A DNA stretch of 64,000 nt from Desulfurococcaceae archaeon (GTDB lineage: Archaea; Thermoproteota; Thermoprotei_A; Sulfolobales; Desulfurococcaceae): NCBI GenBank assembly GCA_020833225.1, contig JAJHQS010000002.1:1-64000 (forward strand), in the 5' to 3' direction. Below, piece after piece: positions 18,687 to 28,790 of the stretch. Made by a program: the position numbers and the translations under genes. Numbering within the stretch: position 1 is the stretch's first letter; every line of letters begins with the position of its first letter. The notes below the pieces were generated by a model that saw only the letters and a list, made by a program, of their open reading frames with translations, did not search any database and was not told where the DNA came from.

Positions 18687-20420
18687 TTATCTCCTCCTCA
18701 ATAATACTACTAGCAATATAGTAACTACAAGAATTACTATTAGTGCTATTAGAGTTAATGATACACCTCCTCCCTGAGGTGTAGTTGGACTCGGTGAAGT
18801 AGTTTCAGGCGTAGTTATAGGTGTCGTAGTTGTTGTTTCTATTGGTGTTTGTGTCGGTGTAGTTGTGGGACTTGTTGTGGGGGTTGTTGTAGTTGTTTGT
18901 GTGGGTACCGGTTCTCCTCTTAAGGCCTTGTTAAGTAGGCTTAATACATAGGTATATTTTTCACGTGCAGCGTTCTCCCAGGCTGTTATGAGGGCTTGAT
19001 ATACGCTCGGATCTTCTTTGATCTTCTTATTTACTTGTATTGCGTATTCGATTGTAAACTCAACTTTCTTACCTGTGAGTGGGTCTGTAAAAGTTACGGT
19101 TTTTCCGAGTTCTTGTACTAAGTAATCAAACCATTCCTTTGAGATTTTTCCATTTAAATATGCTTGTGCTACTTGAGCCCATGTTGCCTGTAGATCGCTG
19201 TGAGCATTTACTAGTGTAGCCTTAAAGTAGTACATTACAGAGTTAACCCAGTTTACTGAGAGGGTTTCATTGAATAGTATTGCAGAGGTCTTTAAGAGAT
19301 CTTCAAAGGCGCTCTTTAAATCAGGTCTCTTAGCGCCCTCGGGAGTGTCAAAAGTCTTGGGGTTAATGGGTATTCTATTGATCTCTGAGTTTAACCATAC
19401 TACTTGTCCACCGAACTCGCTGAGAACCCATGCTACAAATGCAGCAGCGTGTACAGGATATTTTGTGTCTTTTAGTATAGCTATAGGGTCTGAGTTAACA
19501 ATGGTCTCGCCTTGAGGTGCTATATATTGACAATTTGGATTAACATTCATAGCCATATAACCGTAAAAGTCTATTGTAGTTCCAATTCCAATATCTCCTT
19601 TTATTACAGCATCTCTCACATCACCACTACCGGGGTAAATTATGGAGTTTGCTGCTAGTAGTGTTAGAGTTCTCCATCCTTTATCCCAGCCCTTAGCTTG
19701 CAGTATTATCTCGAAAATTCTCAAGTTACTAGTACTCATGGTTGGATCTGCTGTTCCTATGAGGCTTTTTGCTGGAAGATATTTGGCATACTCTGGTCTT
19801 GTAAGGTCATCCCAGCTCTTAGCTTCAGGTACACCATATTGACTTAGTATGAGTTTATTAAGTGTAAAACCAAAACTACTTACACTAGCACCAATCCATT
19901 TAACATGTCCCTCAGGATCGCTCTTATATGTTTCAGCACCAGCTATTCTTTCAGGTATTTTACTCATCTCGTAGAGAACTGCATAGTGCTCTGGATGTAT
20001 CTGTGTGTCTAATGGCATTAAATAGCCATATTCATCAAGGGAATTAAAGAGTGTTGGTCCACCACCCCAAGCAACATCTATTGGTGTACCAAGTTTCTTT
20101 GCTTTTTCAATGTAATCAGGCCATAACTCAGCAGCCACATAGAGGAATTGTATTTCAACAATGCCTAGTGTTTTTGCTACAGGCGACTCTAAGAAGAGTT
20201 TTCTAGTGAGTGATTGTATAGATGACTCATGTCTTGTTAATACTCGTAGTGTAATACCACGCTCAGGAGTTAAGCTCGCTAAGTAATCTAACCATGGAAA
20301 AGGCTCACCTTTACCACTCCAAGGCCATGTCTGAGCAATAGTGAACAGTGATTGTGGTAGTAATATTAGTAGTAATATTACACTACACAGTAAAGTAGAT
20401 AACTTAGTAGACCTTTTCAT
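18687..20420 (-). CDS. Extracellular ABC substrate-binding protein with C-terminal Thr/Pro stalk and TM anchor
   Basis: N-terminal signal, periplasmic-binding-protein-like body, TTTTTPTTSPTTTPTQTPIETTT stalk, terminal VSLTLIALIVILVVTILLVVLLRRR. Confidence 0.82.
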   Translation of the reverse strand: MKRSTKLSTLLCSVILLLILLPQSLFTIAQTWPWSGKGEPFPWLDYLASLTPERGITLRVLTRHESSIQSLTRKLFLESPVAKTLGIVEIQFLYVAAELWPDYIEKAKKLGTPIDVAWGGGPTLFNSLDEYGYLMPLDTQIHPEHYAVLYEMSKIPERIAGAETYKSDPEGHVKWIGASVSSFGFTLNKLILSQYGVPEAKSWDDLTRPEYAKYLPAKSLIGTADPTMSTSNLRIFEIILQAKGWDKGWRTLTLLAANSIIYPGSGDVRDAVIKGDIGIGTTIDFYGYMAMNVNPNCQYIAPQGETIVNSDPIAILKDTKYPVHAAAFVAWVLSEFGGQVVWLNSEINRIPINPKTFDTPEGAKRPDLKSAFEDLLKTSAILFNETLSVNWVNSVMYYFKATLVNAHSDLQATWAQVAQAYLNGKISKEWFDYLVQELGKTVTFTDPLTGKKVEFTIEYAIQVNKKIKEDPSVYQALITAWENAAREKYTYVLSLLNKALRGEPVPTQTTTTTPTTSPTTTPTQTPIETTTTTPITTPETTSPSPTTPQGGGVSLTLIALIVILVVTILLVVLLRRR

Positions 20421-20515
20421 AAAAACACCTTTAACACTAACCCAGTTAAAATATTACTATCCAGGTTAATATTCTCCTTTAAAAAATGTTTAAAGGAAGG
20501 AAAAAGAAAGTTAAT

Positions 20516-21745
20516 TTACTTCTTACGTAGTCTTGTAGCTAAAACAGCAATTATGATAATTGCTATTATTGAGACTACTATTGTTGATGTATAATCTGGT
20601 ACTTTCTCTGTGATAGTTGTGGTTTCAGTTGTTTTTTCTGTTATTGTAGTAGTCGTAGTTGTAGTCATAGTTGTTGTAATAGTTTCAGTGGTGGTTGTAG
20701 TGGTAGTTACAGTCTTAGTTTCTGTTGTTGTAATAGTTGTAGTGATTGGAGTTACCAGTGGAGTTGTAATTACTTTAATCCACCATCTAATTAGATTAGT
20801 CACGAATTTAGGACCATCTAAGTCTACTCCATAATAGCTTGATGACCAAGCTGGCTCATAGTCACCGTAGAGAGATTCGCCGGCAACAACAACCATACTG
20901 TTAATTTGAGTGAAATATTCTGCTGCATATCCTACAAAGCTACTATCACCTTTAGGTCCACCTAGCCCATATGATAGAAGGTCGTAGACAAATGGTGATG
21001 GTGGAGTATTATCACCTATATAGGCTCTTCTAAACCACACAAGTCTTATTAAGCCTGGAAATACTTCCTCTACGGGGTCTCTATACTTCCCCGTCTCATC
21101 AACCCATATTACACATGTTGGACCATGCATTATTATAGGCTTAGTTACACCTTCATCTAACATATATGTATATAGTAGGGATACTGGATCAGGTTCGACG
21201 AAGGCTAATACTCTATAGTAGGCTTTGGCATTTGTAGGATACTCTACACCCTTATATATGTAGCTTCTTGTGTCAGGGTATGGTGTATATACTGCTGCAT
21301 GTTCAAGTCTTAGTTTTGAGCCTATATACTCGAGTAGAGAGTTAACTGCATTAATACTCGCTGGTCCACCACCATAATCGCTGTCGCCTGCAATATATAG
21401 CACTTTATTGCCTGTGAAAAGCCATGTTTTAATAGACTCCATTTCATCTGGTCCAAGACTCACAGTGGGTTGTCCAATTAGTAATATATCAACTCCACTC
21501 AGGAGATCACTAGTAATACTCATACCTGACGTGATATTAACCCAGTTAATAGAATATGTAACTCCATCTATAACAACACTCGTAATATTACCCTGTATAA
21601 AGCCAAGATACTTATCACTCTCGTCGTGAGCTAAGTCAACAGCTATTGTTACTGTGCGCCCAACCTGTGCTATACTACTCCTCGACGTCATAGCTAGAGC
21701 TAATAGGACTAGGATTACTAATCCAAGTACAAGTATTTTTCTCAT
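20516..21745 (-). CDS. Secreted, membrane-anchored surface protein (class-I glutamine-amidotransferase/ThuA-like or DUF4350-like body is a guess)
   Basis: Signal peptide; DILLIGQPTVSLGPDEMESIKTWLFTGNKVLYIAGDSDYGGG; ~50-aa Thr-rich stalk; C-terminal TM helix plus RLRKK. Confidence 0.6.
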   Translation of the reverse strand: MRKILVLGLVILVLLALAMTSRSSIAQVGRTVTIAVDLAHDESDKYLGFIQGNITSVVIDGVTYSINWVNITSGMSITSDLLSGVDILLIGQPTVSLGPDEMESIKTWLFTGNKVLYIAGDSDYGGGPASINAVNSLLEYIGSKLRLEHAAVYTPYPDTRSYIYKGVEYPTNAKAYYRVLAFVEPDPVSLLYTYMLDEGVTKPIIMHGPTCVIWVDETGKYRDPVEEVFPGLIRLVWFRRAYIGDNTPPSPFVYDLLSYGLGGPKGDSSFVGYAAEYFTQINSMVVVAGESLYGDYEPAWSSSYYGVDLDGPKFVTNLIRWWIKVITTPLVTPITTTITTTETKTVTTTTTTTETITTTMTTTTTTTITEKTTETTTITEKVPDYTSTIVVSIIAIIIIAVLATRLRKK

Positions 21746-21803
21746 AGAGACACCTTGTCAATTAAAAATGTAATATGAGTGGGGTTAAAAAACATATATG
21801 AGA

Positions 21804-24032
21804 TCATTTCTTGGCGCGTATAGCATATACAGCCATGAATACTACTACAAGTATCACTATGAACACTAGTATATATAGTCCCTGAATACCTGGTAAAGTT
21901 GGACTAGAAGTAGGACTAGTAGTTTGCATTGTTGATGTAGGAGTCGTAGTACTGTATGGTGGGGTGTGTGTTGGTGTGATTGATGTTGTTTCTATTGGTG
22001 TTTGTGTTGGTGTTGTTGTGGGGCTTGTTGTGGGGGTTGTTGTGGTTGTTTGTGTTGGTTTTTCTTCAACCTCGATCTCTTCGATCGGATGCTCTGTTGG
22101 TATTGCTCCAGGTGGGTAGTATATTACTCTATAGAGTTTTTGTGTTATTTTTCCATTTAAGTCTGCTATTTCTATTTTCAGGGTTGTTGTTGTGATGTTA
22201 GTGTTTCTTACTAATAGATCTATTTTGAGAGAGGCGTTGTTGTGATGGCTAATATAGTTTATTGGCTTTAAGACTTGAACAGTAATACTTGTACCATTGA
22301 AGAACACTCTAAGAGATTCTACATTAACACCCCACTCGCTATCATATATGTTAAAATAGAGTGTGAGAGTTTTATTGAGTATTGGTGTGTTTGGTATATT
22401 TCTAAATAACTCTATTATTGGTGGTTTTATATCTTCAATTGTGTAGAGTGATAATTCTACTCTAGTTGTATAGGGGAGTTTAAGCTCTATTAGTGTGAAG
22501 AGCTTATTAATAACGAGTTTTTTATCTAATATAGAGATCGAGGCGTTACCTGTACTATTAGTTGTAGATATTATTTGAGTACTCTGACTACTTATCCATG
22601 GGAATACCCAGAGTAATTTTGCCGAGAGATCATTATACCACGAGTATTTGTTTTCAAATATAATCTTATATCCAGTTGTAGAGTAGAATATCCTTGTAGG
22701 TATATATGTAAGTCCTCCGCCAACGTTAACTCCTATAGGTAGAGAGTTAGAAGCTATTGGGGAAGTTCTATTCATAAACCCTGTGAATCCTGGTGGTTGT
22801 AGTGGGAAATTCAATTCACCGCTTTCTAAGTCTAGTTCAAATAGACCTACACCATTATAGAGTGCTACGCCATGGGCTGTCGACGTAAAAGTCATGAAGT
22901 ATGTGGTTGTATTTGTCCTTGTGCTTGTGTATTTTACGAATTGATCTCTATGTATATGTCCAGCTATTACAACTGTAACGTTGTAGTCCTCTATGAGTTT
23001 AAGTACATATCTAAACGCTGTCATATTGGGGCTCCAATAACTACTAACAGGAGTTACTACTCCCTGAGTATAGGGCTTTAGAGTTACCTCGTCATCGTAG
23101 CGTGTTGTGAGTTCACCTTGATAATAAAACATTGGGTAGTGGAATACTATAATCTTATATGGTATGTAAGAGTAGTTGAATAATGCTTGCTCTAGGAGAA
23201 CCACATCTTCTGGTGGTAGAACACCCTCAATACCGGCATAGGGTACAGTGTAAATCCCGATGACTAAGAGTTTATCACCTATAATCCTAATCCATCTCAA
23301 TGGGCCAAGGTACTTGGTGTAAGAGCCTCCAGGCCAATCGTGATTACCTGCAACACTTAATACAGGGTATTTGTAGAGGTATGTGTAACGATATACTTGT
23401 GCAATTTGAGCCTCATACTCAGAACCTGTATCTGTTATATCACCTCCCCATATAATGAGATCTGGGTTAACCCAGTGTGTTATTAGAGCTGCTGAAAACC
23501 TATTAATATCCCCCTCTCTCGGTGTTGGTGAACCAGTCTCAATGTGGAGGTCGCTGAAAACAGCTATTTTAAGTTTTTTAAGATTATTAGATAACACCCA
23601 GAGAGAGCGTGGTAGAATATACTCTTGCTCAGCAATTAATACTAAGTCATAAACGCCGTTGATAATATTACTTGGAGCACAGATCTCTAATACTCTACTA
23701 TCATATTTATATATACTTAAAGTATAATTATAGAGTTTTAGTACGTCTCTCTCTTCACTAATCATCCACGCATATGCTCCTCTAATACTATAGACGTCAA
23801 ATCGTAGTGTTAAATTCAAACACCCTCCAGGCTTTATTATTCCAGGTGCTAATGGCCCTATATTCTCAGCTACTATTTCAACAGCATTTGTTTGTATTTC
23901 AGGTATTTTTAAACTAATAGTAGAGGCTATAGGGGTTGAAGTAAATGTAGTGGTTGCTGAGGAGACTATGATGACTATTAAAATTAATGTGAAAAACTTC
24001 TTTAAGGCCTTATTAGAACACATTATTTTCAC
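21804..24032 (-). CDS. Secreted calcineurin-like metallophosphoesterase with Thr/Pro stalk and C-terminal TM anchor
   Basis: AVFSDLHIETGS, IIWGGDITDTGS, SVAGNHDWPGG, VFHYPMFY, VIAGHIHRDQ motifs; stalk and terminal TM. Confidence 0.85.
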   Translation of the reverse strand: MKIMCSNKALKKFFTLILIVIIVSSATTTFTSTPIASTISLKIPEIQTNAVEIVAENIGPLAPGIIKPGGCLNLTLRFDVYSIRGAYAWMISEERDVLKLYNYTLSIYKYDSRVLEICAPSNIINGVYDLVLIAEQEYILPRSLWVLSNNLKKLKIAVFSDLHIETGSPTPREGDINRFSAALITHWVNPDLIIWGGDITDTGSEYEAQIAQVYRYTYLYKYPVLSVAGNHDWPGGSYTKYLGPLRWIRIIGDKLLVIGIYTVPYAGIEGVLPPEDVVLLEQALFNYSYIPYKIIVFHYPMFYYQGELTTRYDDEVTLKPYTQGVVTPVSSYWSPNMTAFRYVLKLIEDYNVTVVIAGHIHRDQFVKYTSTRTNTTTYFMTFTSTAHGVALYNGVGLFELDLESGELNFPLQPPGFTGFMNRTSPIASNSLPIGVNVGGGLTYIPTRIFYSTTGYKIIFENKYSWYNDLSAKLLWVFPWISSQSTQIISTTNSTGNASISILDKKLVINKLFTLIELKLPYTTRVELSLYTIEDIKPPIIELFRNIPNTPILNKTLTLYFNIYDSEWGVNVESLRVFFNGTSITVQVLKPINYISHHNNASLKIDLLVRNTNITTTTLKIEIADLNGKITQKLYRVIYYPPGAIPTEHPIEEIEVEEKPTQTTTTTPTTSPTTTPTQTPIETTSITPTHTPPYSTTTPTSTMQTTSPTSSPTLPGIQGLYILVFIVILVVVFMAVYAIRAKK

Positions 24033-24053
24033 ACCAAGTGTTATTAAGCTACA

Positions 24054-24563
24054 ATGTGCTTAAAAGTAAATATTGCTCTACGTTTCTGTATAGGGTGTGT
24101 TGTTCTGAGTAGTAGGAGGGTTCGTGGTTTTTCACATGAACGTGAATTAGCTAGGAGATTGTGGTCTCATGGATTAGCTGTTATGAGAGCTCCTGCTAGT
24201 GGTAGTAAGGTTAAGAGGCTTGTATACCCGGATATAGTTGCTATTTATAAAGGGCGGGTTTTAGTATTTGAAGTTAAAACTACTAGTAGTCTTAGAGACA
24301 TCTATATACCTAGGCGTCAAGTAGAGAAATTAGTAGAGTTTACTCGTAGAGCTGGTGGTGAAGCATATATAGCGGTGAAAATTACTGGTACTGGTGAATG
24401 GCTTTTTGTGAATATTGATAAGCTCTTAAAAACCTCTTCTGGAAACTATAAGTTGCCGAGAAATATGCTTGGAGAAGCTTTGAAACTAGCTGCTCTTGTA
24501 AGTCTTGTTAAGGGTGTTAAAGACCTCTTTGAATTTACTAATAGTAAATCAGAGTCTACTTAA
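24054..24563 (+). CDS. hjc: Holliday junction resolvase Hjc (start uncertain)
   Basis: GFSHERELARRLWSHGLAVMRAPASGS … YPDIVAIYKGRVLVFEVKTT. Confidence 0.9.
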   Translation: MCLKVNIALRFCIGCVVLSSRRVRGFSHERELARRLWSHGLAVMRAPASGSKVKRLVYPDIVAIYKGRVLVFEVKTTSSLRDIYIPRRQVEKLVEFTRRAGGEAYIAVKITGTGEWLFVNIDKLLKTSSGNYKLPRNMLGEALKLAALVSLVKGVKDLFEFTNSKSEST

Positions 24564-26124
24564 GTATTACTTTTAATACAGCACCTTGTTTTTCAGCGAT
24601 TTTTCTAAATCTATTGAGCTTTCTCCTATATACTCTAAAGACATCTCGACTAACCTCTACGACAATGCCGTCGTTAGTCACACTTACATTTACCTCTGGT
24701 ATTGATGCCTTAATTCTATCTGCGAGTTCACTCCAGCCTTGTGGTGTGTGTTTTAGTTTTCTAATGGGTACAACTACTGTCTGCTCGCCGAAAGTGTAGA
24801 TTTCATATTCTAGTTCGCCGGTTAAGAAGTCTCTTACTTCTACTACTGGTCTTGAGAGCTCGGCTTCACGTAGGCCAGTGGGGAGTTTCACAGTCATTCT
24901 CACCTCATATACCTTCTCCACATAGCCGTTCTTTATGAATATTACAGTATCTACAATAGAGGGGATCATGCCTAACTCTACTCTACCAATAAATCTCTGT
25001 ATAGCATCTATAGGTGAAGTTGCATGTACAACTCCAATCATACCTATACCTGCGAGTCTTAAGTCTGCGTATAATTTAAAGTCTTCATCTGTCCTCATCT
25101 CGTCGAAGACTGTGTAGTCTGGTCTTGATAGGAGTAATATGTCGTGTAATTCACCCATATCAGCATAACTCTTACTTAGTTGTGTTATTTCATCTGGTAA
25201 TATCATGTCGCGAGGTGACTCTATAGTCTTTACGACTTTACCCATACGCATATAGTATTCTGCGAGAGCTTGTGCAAAAGTAGTCTTACCCATACCTGGG
25301 GCTCCAGCTATTAGTATTCCCTCAGCTCTCTCATTTAGCCTCTTAATTAGCTCCCCTGGTAAATTATAGTCTTCGAGTTTTAGCCTCTTAACAGGCCTTG
25401 TAATAGTTATTTCCCATCCATCGCCCAGCGGAGGCCTCACAATTATTACTCTGTAAGGGCCTAGCTGAATAATTGTTGATCCTCCACGATCTATTTCAAT
25501 GAAGGAGTCTCTTCGCCTCTTGGCTTCTTCTATTATTTCATTAGCTATTCTCTCTAAGTCTTCACGTGTAAGGATATTACCTTCGAGTTTAACGTATTTC
25601 CAGCTACCTGGTCTACCAACTTTAGTTACAGGTATACTGTTTTCTCTTAAGTGTACACTCATAGTGTCTTCTCCGAAGAACTTTTCGAACTCTAAAACTC
25701 TACTAGTCCTCCTCTCAGCTAATAATACCTGTATACCCATAGATCTACATATCTCATATTGCACTTCATCACCAGTAATAACAGTAGCTCCCGTGGAGAG
25801 AGCATATTCTCTAACAACACTATTAACCTCGCTAATAGAGTCTTCTTCTCTCTCGCTGAGTACTCGAAATCTCTCACCAGAGAACTCTACTACGACAACT
25901 CCCTTTAAGTGAAGCTCTCTGAGTCTTCTAAGCTCTTCAAGACCTGCAAATCCTAATACACGGTTTTTAGAGGCAAAGTATTCAAGTAAGTAGAGTAGTG
26001 CGCGGTGAATTATAATTCTCCCACTAATAACTCCATCTTCTATAAGTCTACTCACAGCACCCTGAGTTATCGCGGTGAAATCTGGAACATATAGTGCTTC
26101 GCCAGCCACCTTCATTGAATTCAA
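24556..26124 (-). CDS. PIN-domain + PilT-like ATPase + KH-like domain protein (COG1855-like)
   Basis: N-terminal VPDFTAITQGAVSRLIEDGVI (PIN), ILIAGAPGMGKTTFAQALAEYY Walker A, YTVFDEMRTDEDF. Confidence 0.88.
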   Translation of the reverse strand: MNSMKVAGEALYVPDFTAITQGAVSRLIEDGVISGRIIIHRALLYLLEYFASKNRVLGFAGLEELRRLRELHLKGVVVVEFSGERFRVLSEREEDSISEVNSVVREYALSTGATVITGDEVQYEICRSMGIQVLLAERRTSRVLEFEKFFGEDTMSVHLRENSIPVTKVGRPGSWKYVKLEGNILTREDLERIANEIIEEAKRRRDSFIEIDRGGSTIIQLGPYRVIIVRPPLGDGWEITITRPVKRLKLEDYNLPGELIKRLNERAEGILIAGAPGMGKTTFAQALAEYYMRMGKVVKTIESPRDMILPDEITQLSKSYADMGELHDILLLSRPDYTVFDEMRTDEDFKLYADLRLAGIGMIGVVHATSPIDAIQRFIGRVELGMIPSIVDTVIFIKNGYVEKVYEVRMTVKLPTGLREAELSRPVVEVRDFLTGELEYEIYTFGEQTVVVPIRKLKHTPQGWSELADRIKASIPEVNVSVTNDGIVVEVSRDVFRVYRRKLNRFRKIAEKQGAVLKVILK

Positions 26125-26407
26125 ACCTCACACAAAATGTTTTAACTCCTAGTCCTTAATATCATCCTTAATATTTCTTATTAGTAGAATATTACATTAC
26201 CCCTAGTCACGTTGAAACCTATAAAGACTTAATAATCTCTTTTCTCAAAGGCTTTAAAAGTGTTTAGTGTGAAGAGATGTTTAAAAGTAGTTTTATAATT
26301 GTGTTTGAATTGAAATAGAAGTATGAGAGTAGAGTAGGAATATTAGTTAATATAAAAATTAGGTTTTATCATCTAAGAGGGTTTCACCAGAGAACTGGTG
26401 GAGGTAT

Positions 26408-27055
26408 ATGCCCGACTTTAAAGTAGTGATCTCGGACCCAGAAGCCCCTAAGAGAGAGAGAATAGTGAGAGTGAAAATTGTAGGTGATGCTGAAATACCA
26501 TTTACTGATAAAATGAAGGAGCAGTTTGAATTACCCGTAATTAAAATGAACTCTAAACTTTACAGGGAGCTTGAGGCAAAATACGGCGTAGTTACTATTA
26601 GAATGATTAGACAAGACACTAAGATGAAGGTTAAATTAACTGGTAAAGTTCAAGTAGATGATAATGTCCCTGATGGTGAAGTACGTGTTAGCTTAGCTAA
26701 ACTCATAGATCTAACAGGTGTTCAGGAGATAGAGGGAGAGATTTTTAGAGCTAGAGCTTGGCAAGTGAGATTAAATGATGAGAGAACTAGTGCTTTTCTA
26801 GGGTTAAAAATAGGTGATGAAGTAGATGGATCTATTCTCGGGTTAAGAGGCGTTAAATTAATTATAACAGGTGGAAGTGATATTAGTGGTTTTCCAATGA
26901 GGCCAGATGTGCCAGGCCCCGTCAAGAAGAAGGCATTACTAGCGGGTCCACCAGGTTTTCGCCCAAGTGAAAATGGTGAGCGTAGGCGTAAAATGATCAG
27001 GGGTAATACCATTGCTCTAGACACTGTTCAAATAAATACTATGATAAAATACTAA
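26408..27055 (+). CDS. rps6e: Ribosomal protein S6e (eS6)
   Basis: FKVVISDPEAP…, ITGGSDISGFPMRPDVPGPVKKKALL, PSENGERRRKMIRGNTI. Confidence 0.93.
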   Translation: MPDFKVVISDPEAPKRERIVRVKIVGDAEIPFTDKMKEQFELPVIKMNSKLYRELEAKYGVVTIRMIRQDTKMKVKLTGKVQVDDNVPDGEVRVSLAKLIDLTGVQEIEGEIFRARAWQVRLNDERTSAFLGLKIGDEVDGSILGLRGVKLIITGGSDISGFPMRPDVPGPVKKKALLAGPPGFRPSENGERRRKMIRGNTIALDTVQINTMIKY

Positions 27056-27086
27056 TTTCTCATAATACAACTATGTATTGGTGTAA

Positions 27087-28343
27087 ATGAGAGTGAAGAT
27101 TCAACAGCCTGAGGTAAACATTGGTGTTGTGGGCCATGTAGATCATGGCAAGACCACTCTAGTACAGGCTTTAACAGGTATATGGACAGCTAGACATAGT
27201 ATGGAGATTGAGAGAGGTATGACTATATTTCTAGGTTATGCTGACGGTAACATTGCGTACTGCGAAGACCTCTCTCCTCCAGAATCATATACTACAGAGC
27301 TCACGTGTCCTAGTGGATTAGAAGCTAAGTTACTGCGTAGAGTGAGCTATGTTGATGCACCTGGACACGAGGCATATATGACAACTATGCTCAGCGGCGC
27401 CATGGTTGTAGATGGTGCAATCCTAGTTATAGCTGCTAATGAGCCTTGCCCACAACCACAGACAATTGAACACTTAATGGCTCTTGAAATACTAGGTGTA
27501 AAAAACATTATTATTGTTCAAAACAAGGTAGATGTTGTCTCTAGAGAAAAAGCTCTTAAAAACTATGAAGAGATTAAAAAATTCGTGCAAGGTACTATAG
27601 CAGAGGATGCTCCAATAATACCTGTAAGTGCACTACACAAAGTTAACATCGACGTAGTTGTAGAAGCACTCTATAAATTAATACCTTTACCCCAGAGGAA
27701 TCTAGAAGCACCACCAGTAATGTATGTACTTAGGAGTTTCGACATAAATAGACCGGGTACGCGTTATAGTGAAATACAAGGCGGTGTTATAGGTGGAACT
27801 ATAATACATGGTGTTTTTAGAGTTGGCGATGAAGTAAAAATTCTACCTGGCATTAAGAAGCCTGGGGAGTCTGGGAAGACATCACACTTATTTACACCAG
27901 TAGTGACTAGGATTGAGGAAATGAGATTTGGTGAGTATCAGGTAGATGAGGCTAAGCCAGGTGGGTTAGTTGCGTTTAGAACTACACTAGATCCCTCGCT
28001 TACAAAGGCAAATCAATTAGCTGGCTCTATTGTTGTGAAAGCAGATTATGAATTACCAGTTGTAAGGTCTATTGAAATATCTTATAACGCTCTCAGTAGA
28101 GTTGTTGATGTGAGAGGTCAACCTGCTAAGCTCCCACCACTACAAGTTGGTGAGAAAGTAGTTGTAGCTGTTGGACCTGCTACTAGAATAGCTACTGTTA
28201 AGAGTACTCGCAAAGACCGGGTTGAATTAAATCTTGAAATGCCTGTAGCAACGTGGCGTGGTGCTCGTGTAGCTATTGGTAGGCGTGTAATTGCTAGGTG
28301 GAGGCTTGCAGGGTGGGGTTTTATTGAAGAACTCTACGAGTAG
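27087..28343 (+). CDS. eif2g: Translation initiation factor aIF2 gamma subunit
   Basis: [64 protein letters not shown]. Confidence 0.97.
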   Translation: MRVKIQQPEVNIGVVGHVDHGKTTLVQALTGIWTARHSMEIERGMTIFLGYADGNIAYCEDLSPPESYTTELTCPSGLEAKLLRRVSYVDAPGHEAYMTTMLSGAMVVDGAILVIAANEPCPQPQTIEHLMALEILGVKNIIIVQNKVDVVSREKALKNYEEIKKFVQGTIAEDAPIIPVSALHKVNIDVVVEALYKLIPLPQRNLEAPPVMYVLRSFDINRPGTRYSEIQGGVIGGTIIHGVFRVGDEVKILPGIKKPGESGKTSHLFTPVVTRIEEMRFGEYQVDEAKPGGLVAFRTTLDPSLTKANQLAGSIVVKADYELPVVRSIEISYNALSRVVDVRGQPAKLPPLQVGEKVVVAVGPATRIATVKSTRKDRVELNLEMPVATWRGARVAIGRRVIARWRLAGWGFIEELYE

Positions 28344-28347
28344 GAGG

Positions 28348-28746
28348 TTGCTAGTAGTGTTAGATACAAATATGTTAATGCTCGCAGCTAGTGGAATACC
28401 CGTCTTCGAGAACATTGAAGAGGAACTTGCAGTAAAACCTGAATTCATAGTTTTAAAACCTGTCTACGATGAGCTCGTAAATATAGCTAATAGTTCTAAG
28501 GGTATTACAGCTAAAAAAGCACTTTTTGCTCTTAAATTAGTTGAAAAGTACTGTAGAATAGTAGACTATAGTGTAGAGCCTGGTGAGAGCGTTGACGACG
28601 CCATTATAAGATTTGCTCTTCAAAATCACGCTATAGTAGCCACAAATGATAGAGAATTACGTAGAAAACTGAGAATACATGGTGTTCCAGAAGCATATTT
28701 TAGAGAAGAGGCTAGAAGAGTGAAAATTGAGGGACTATATATTTAA
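28348..28746 (+). CDS. PIN-domain protein (Fcf1/COG1412-like)
   Basis: VVLDTNMLM…, DDAIIRFALQNHAIVATNDRELRRKLR; TTG start at 28348 chosen because aIF2-gamma ends at 28343. Confidence 0.85.
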   Translation: MLVVLDTNMLMLAASGIPVFENIEEELAVKPEFIVLKPVYDELVNIANSSKGITAKKALFALKLVEKYCRIVDYSVEPGESVDDAIIRFALQNHAIVATNDRELRRKLRIHGVPEAYFREEARRVKIEGLYI

Positions 28747-28790
28747 CTATTATATAATTGATTAAAAGTGCTTAGAGAGCGTGAAATACC

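Noticed and set aside
20475-20500. CCTTTAAA-AAATG-TTTAAAGG hairpin as a novel element
   Set aside because: Short AT-rich inverted repeat between two surface-protein genes; most simply a local terminator or promoter feature or a chance palindrome in AT-rich DNA
20610-20834. Plus-strand Val-rich ORF (IVVVVVVVIVVVIVSVVVVVV)
   Set aside because: Antisense translation of the Thr-rich stalk of the 20516-21745 surface protein, not a gene
21980-22195. Plus-strand Leu/Phe-rich ORF
   Set aside because: Antisense translation of the Thr/Pro stalk of the secreted phosphoesterase
25499-25912. 137-aa plus-strand ORF opposite the PIN/ATPase gene
   Set aside because: Shadow ORF, Ser/Leu-rich, antisense to a clear CDS
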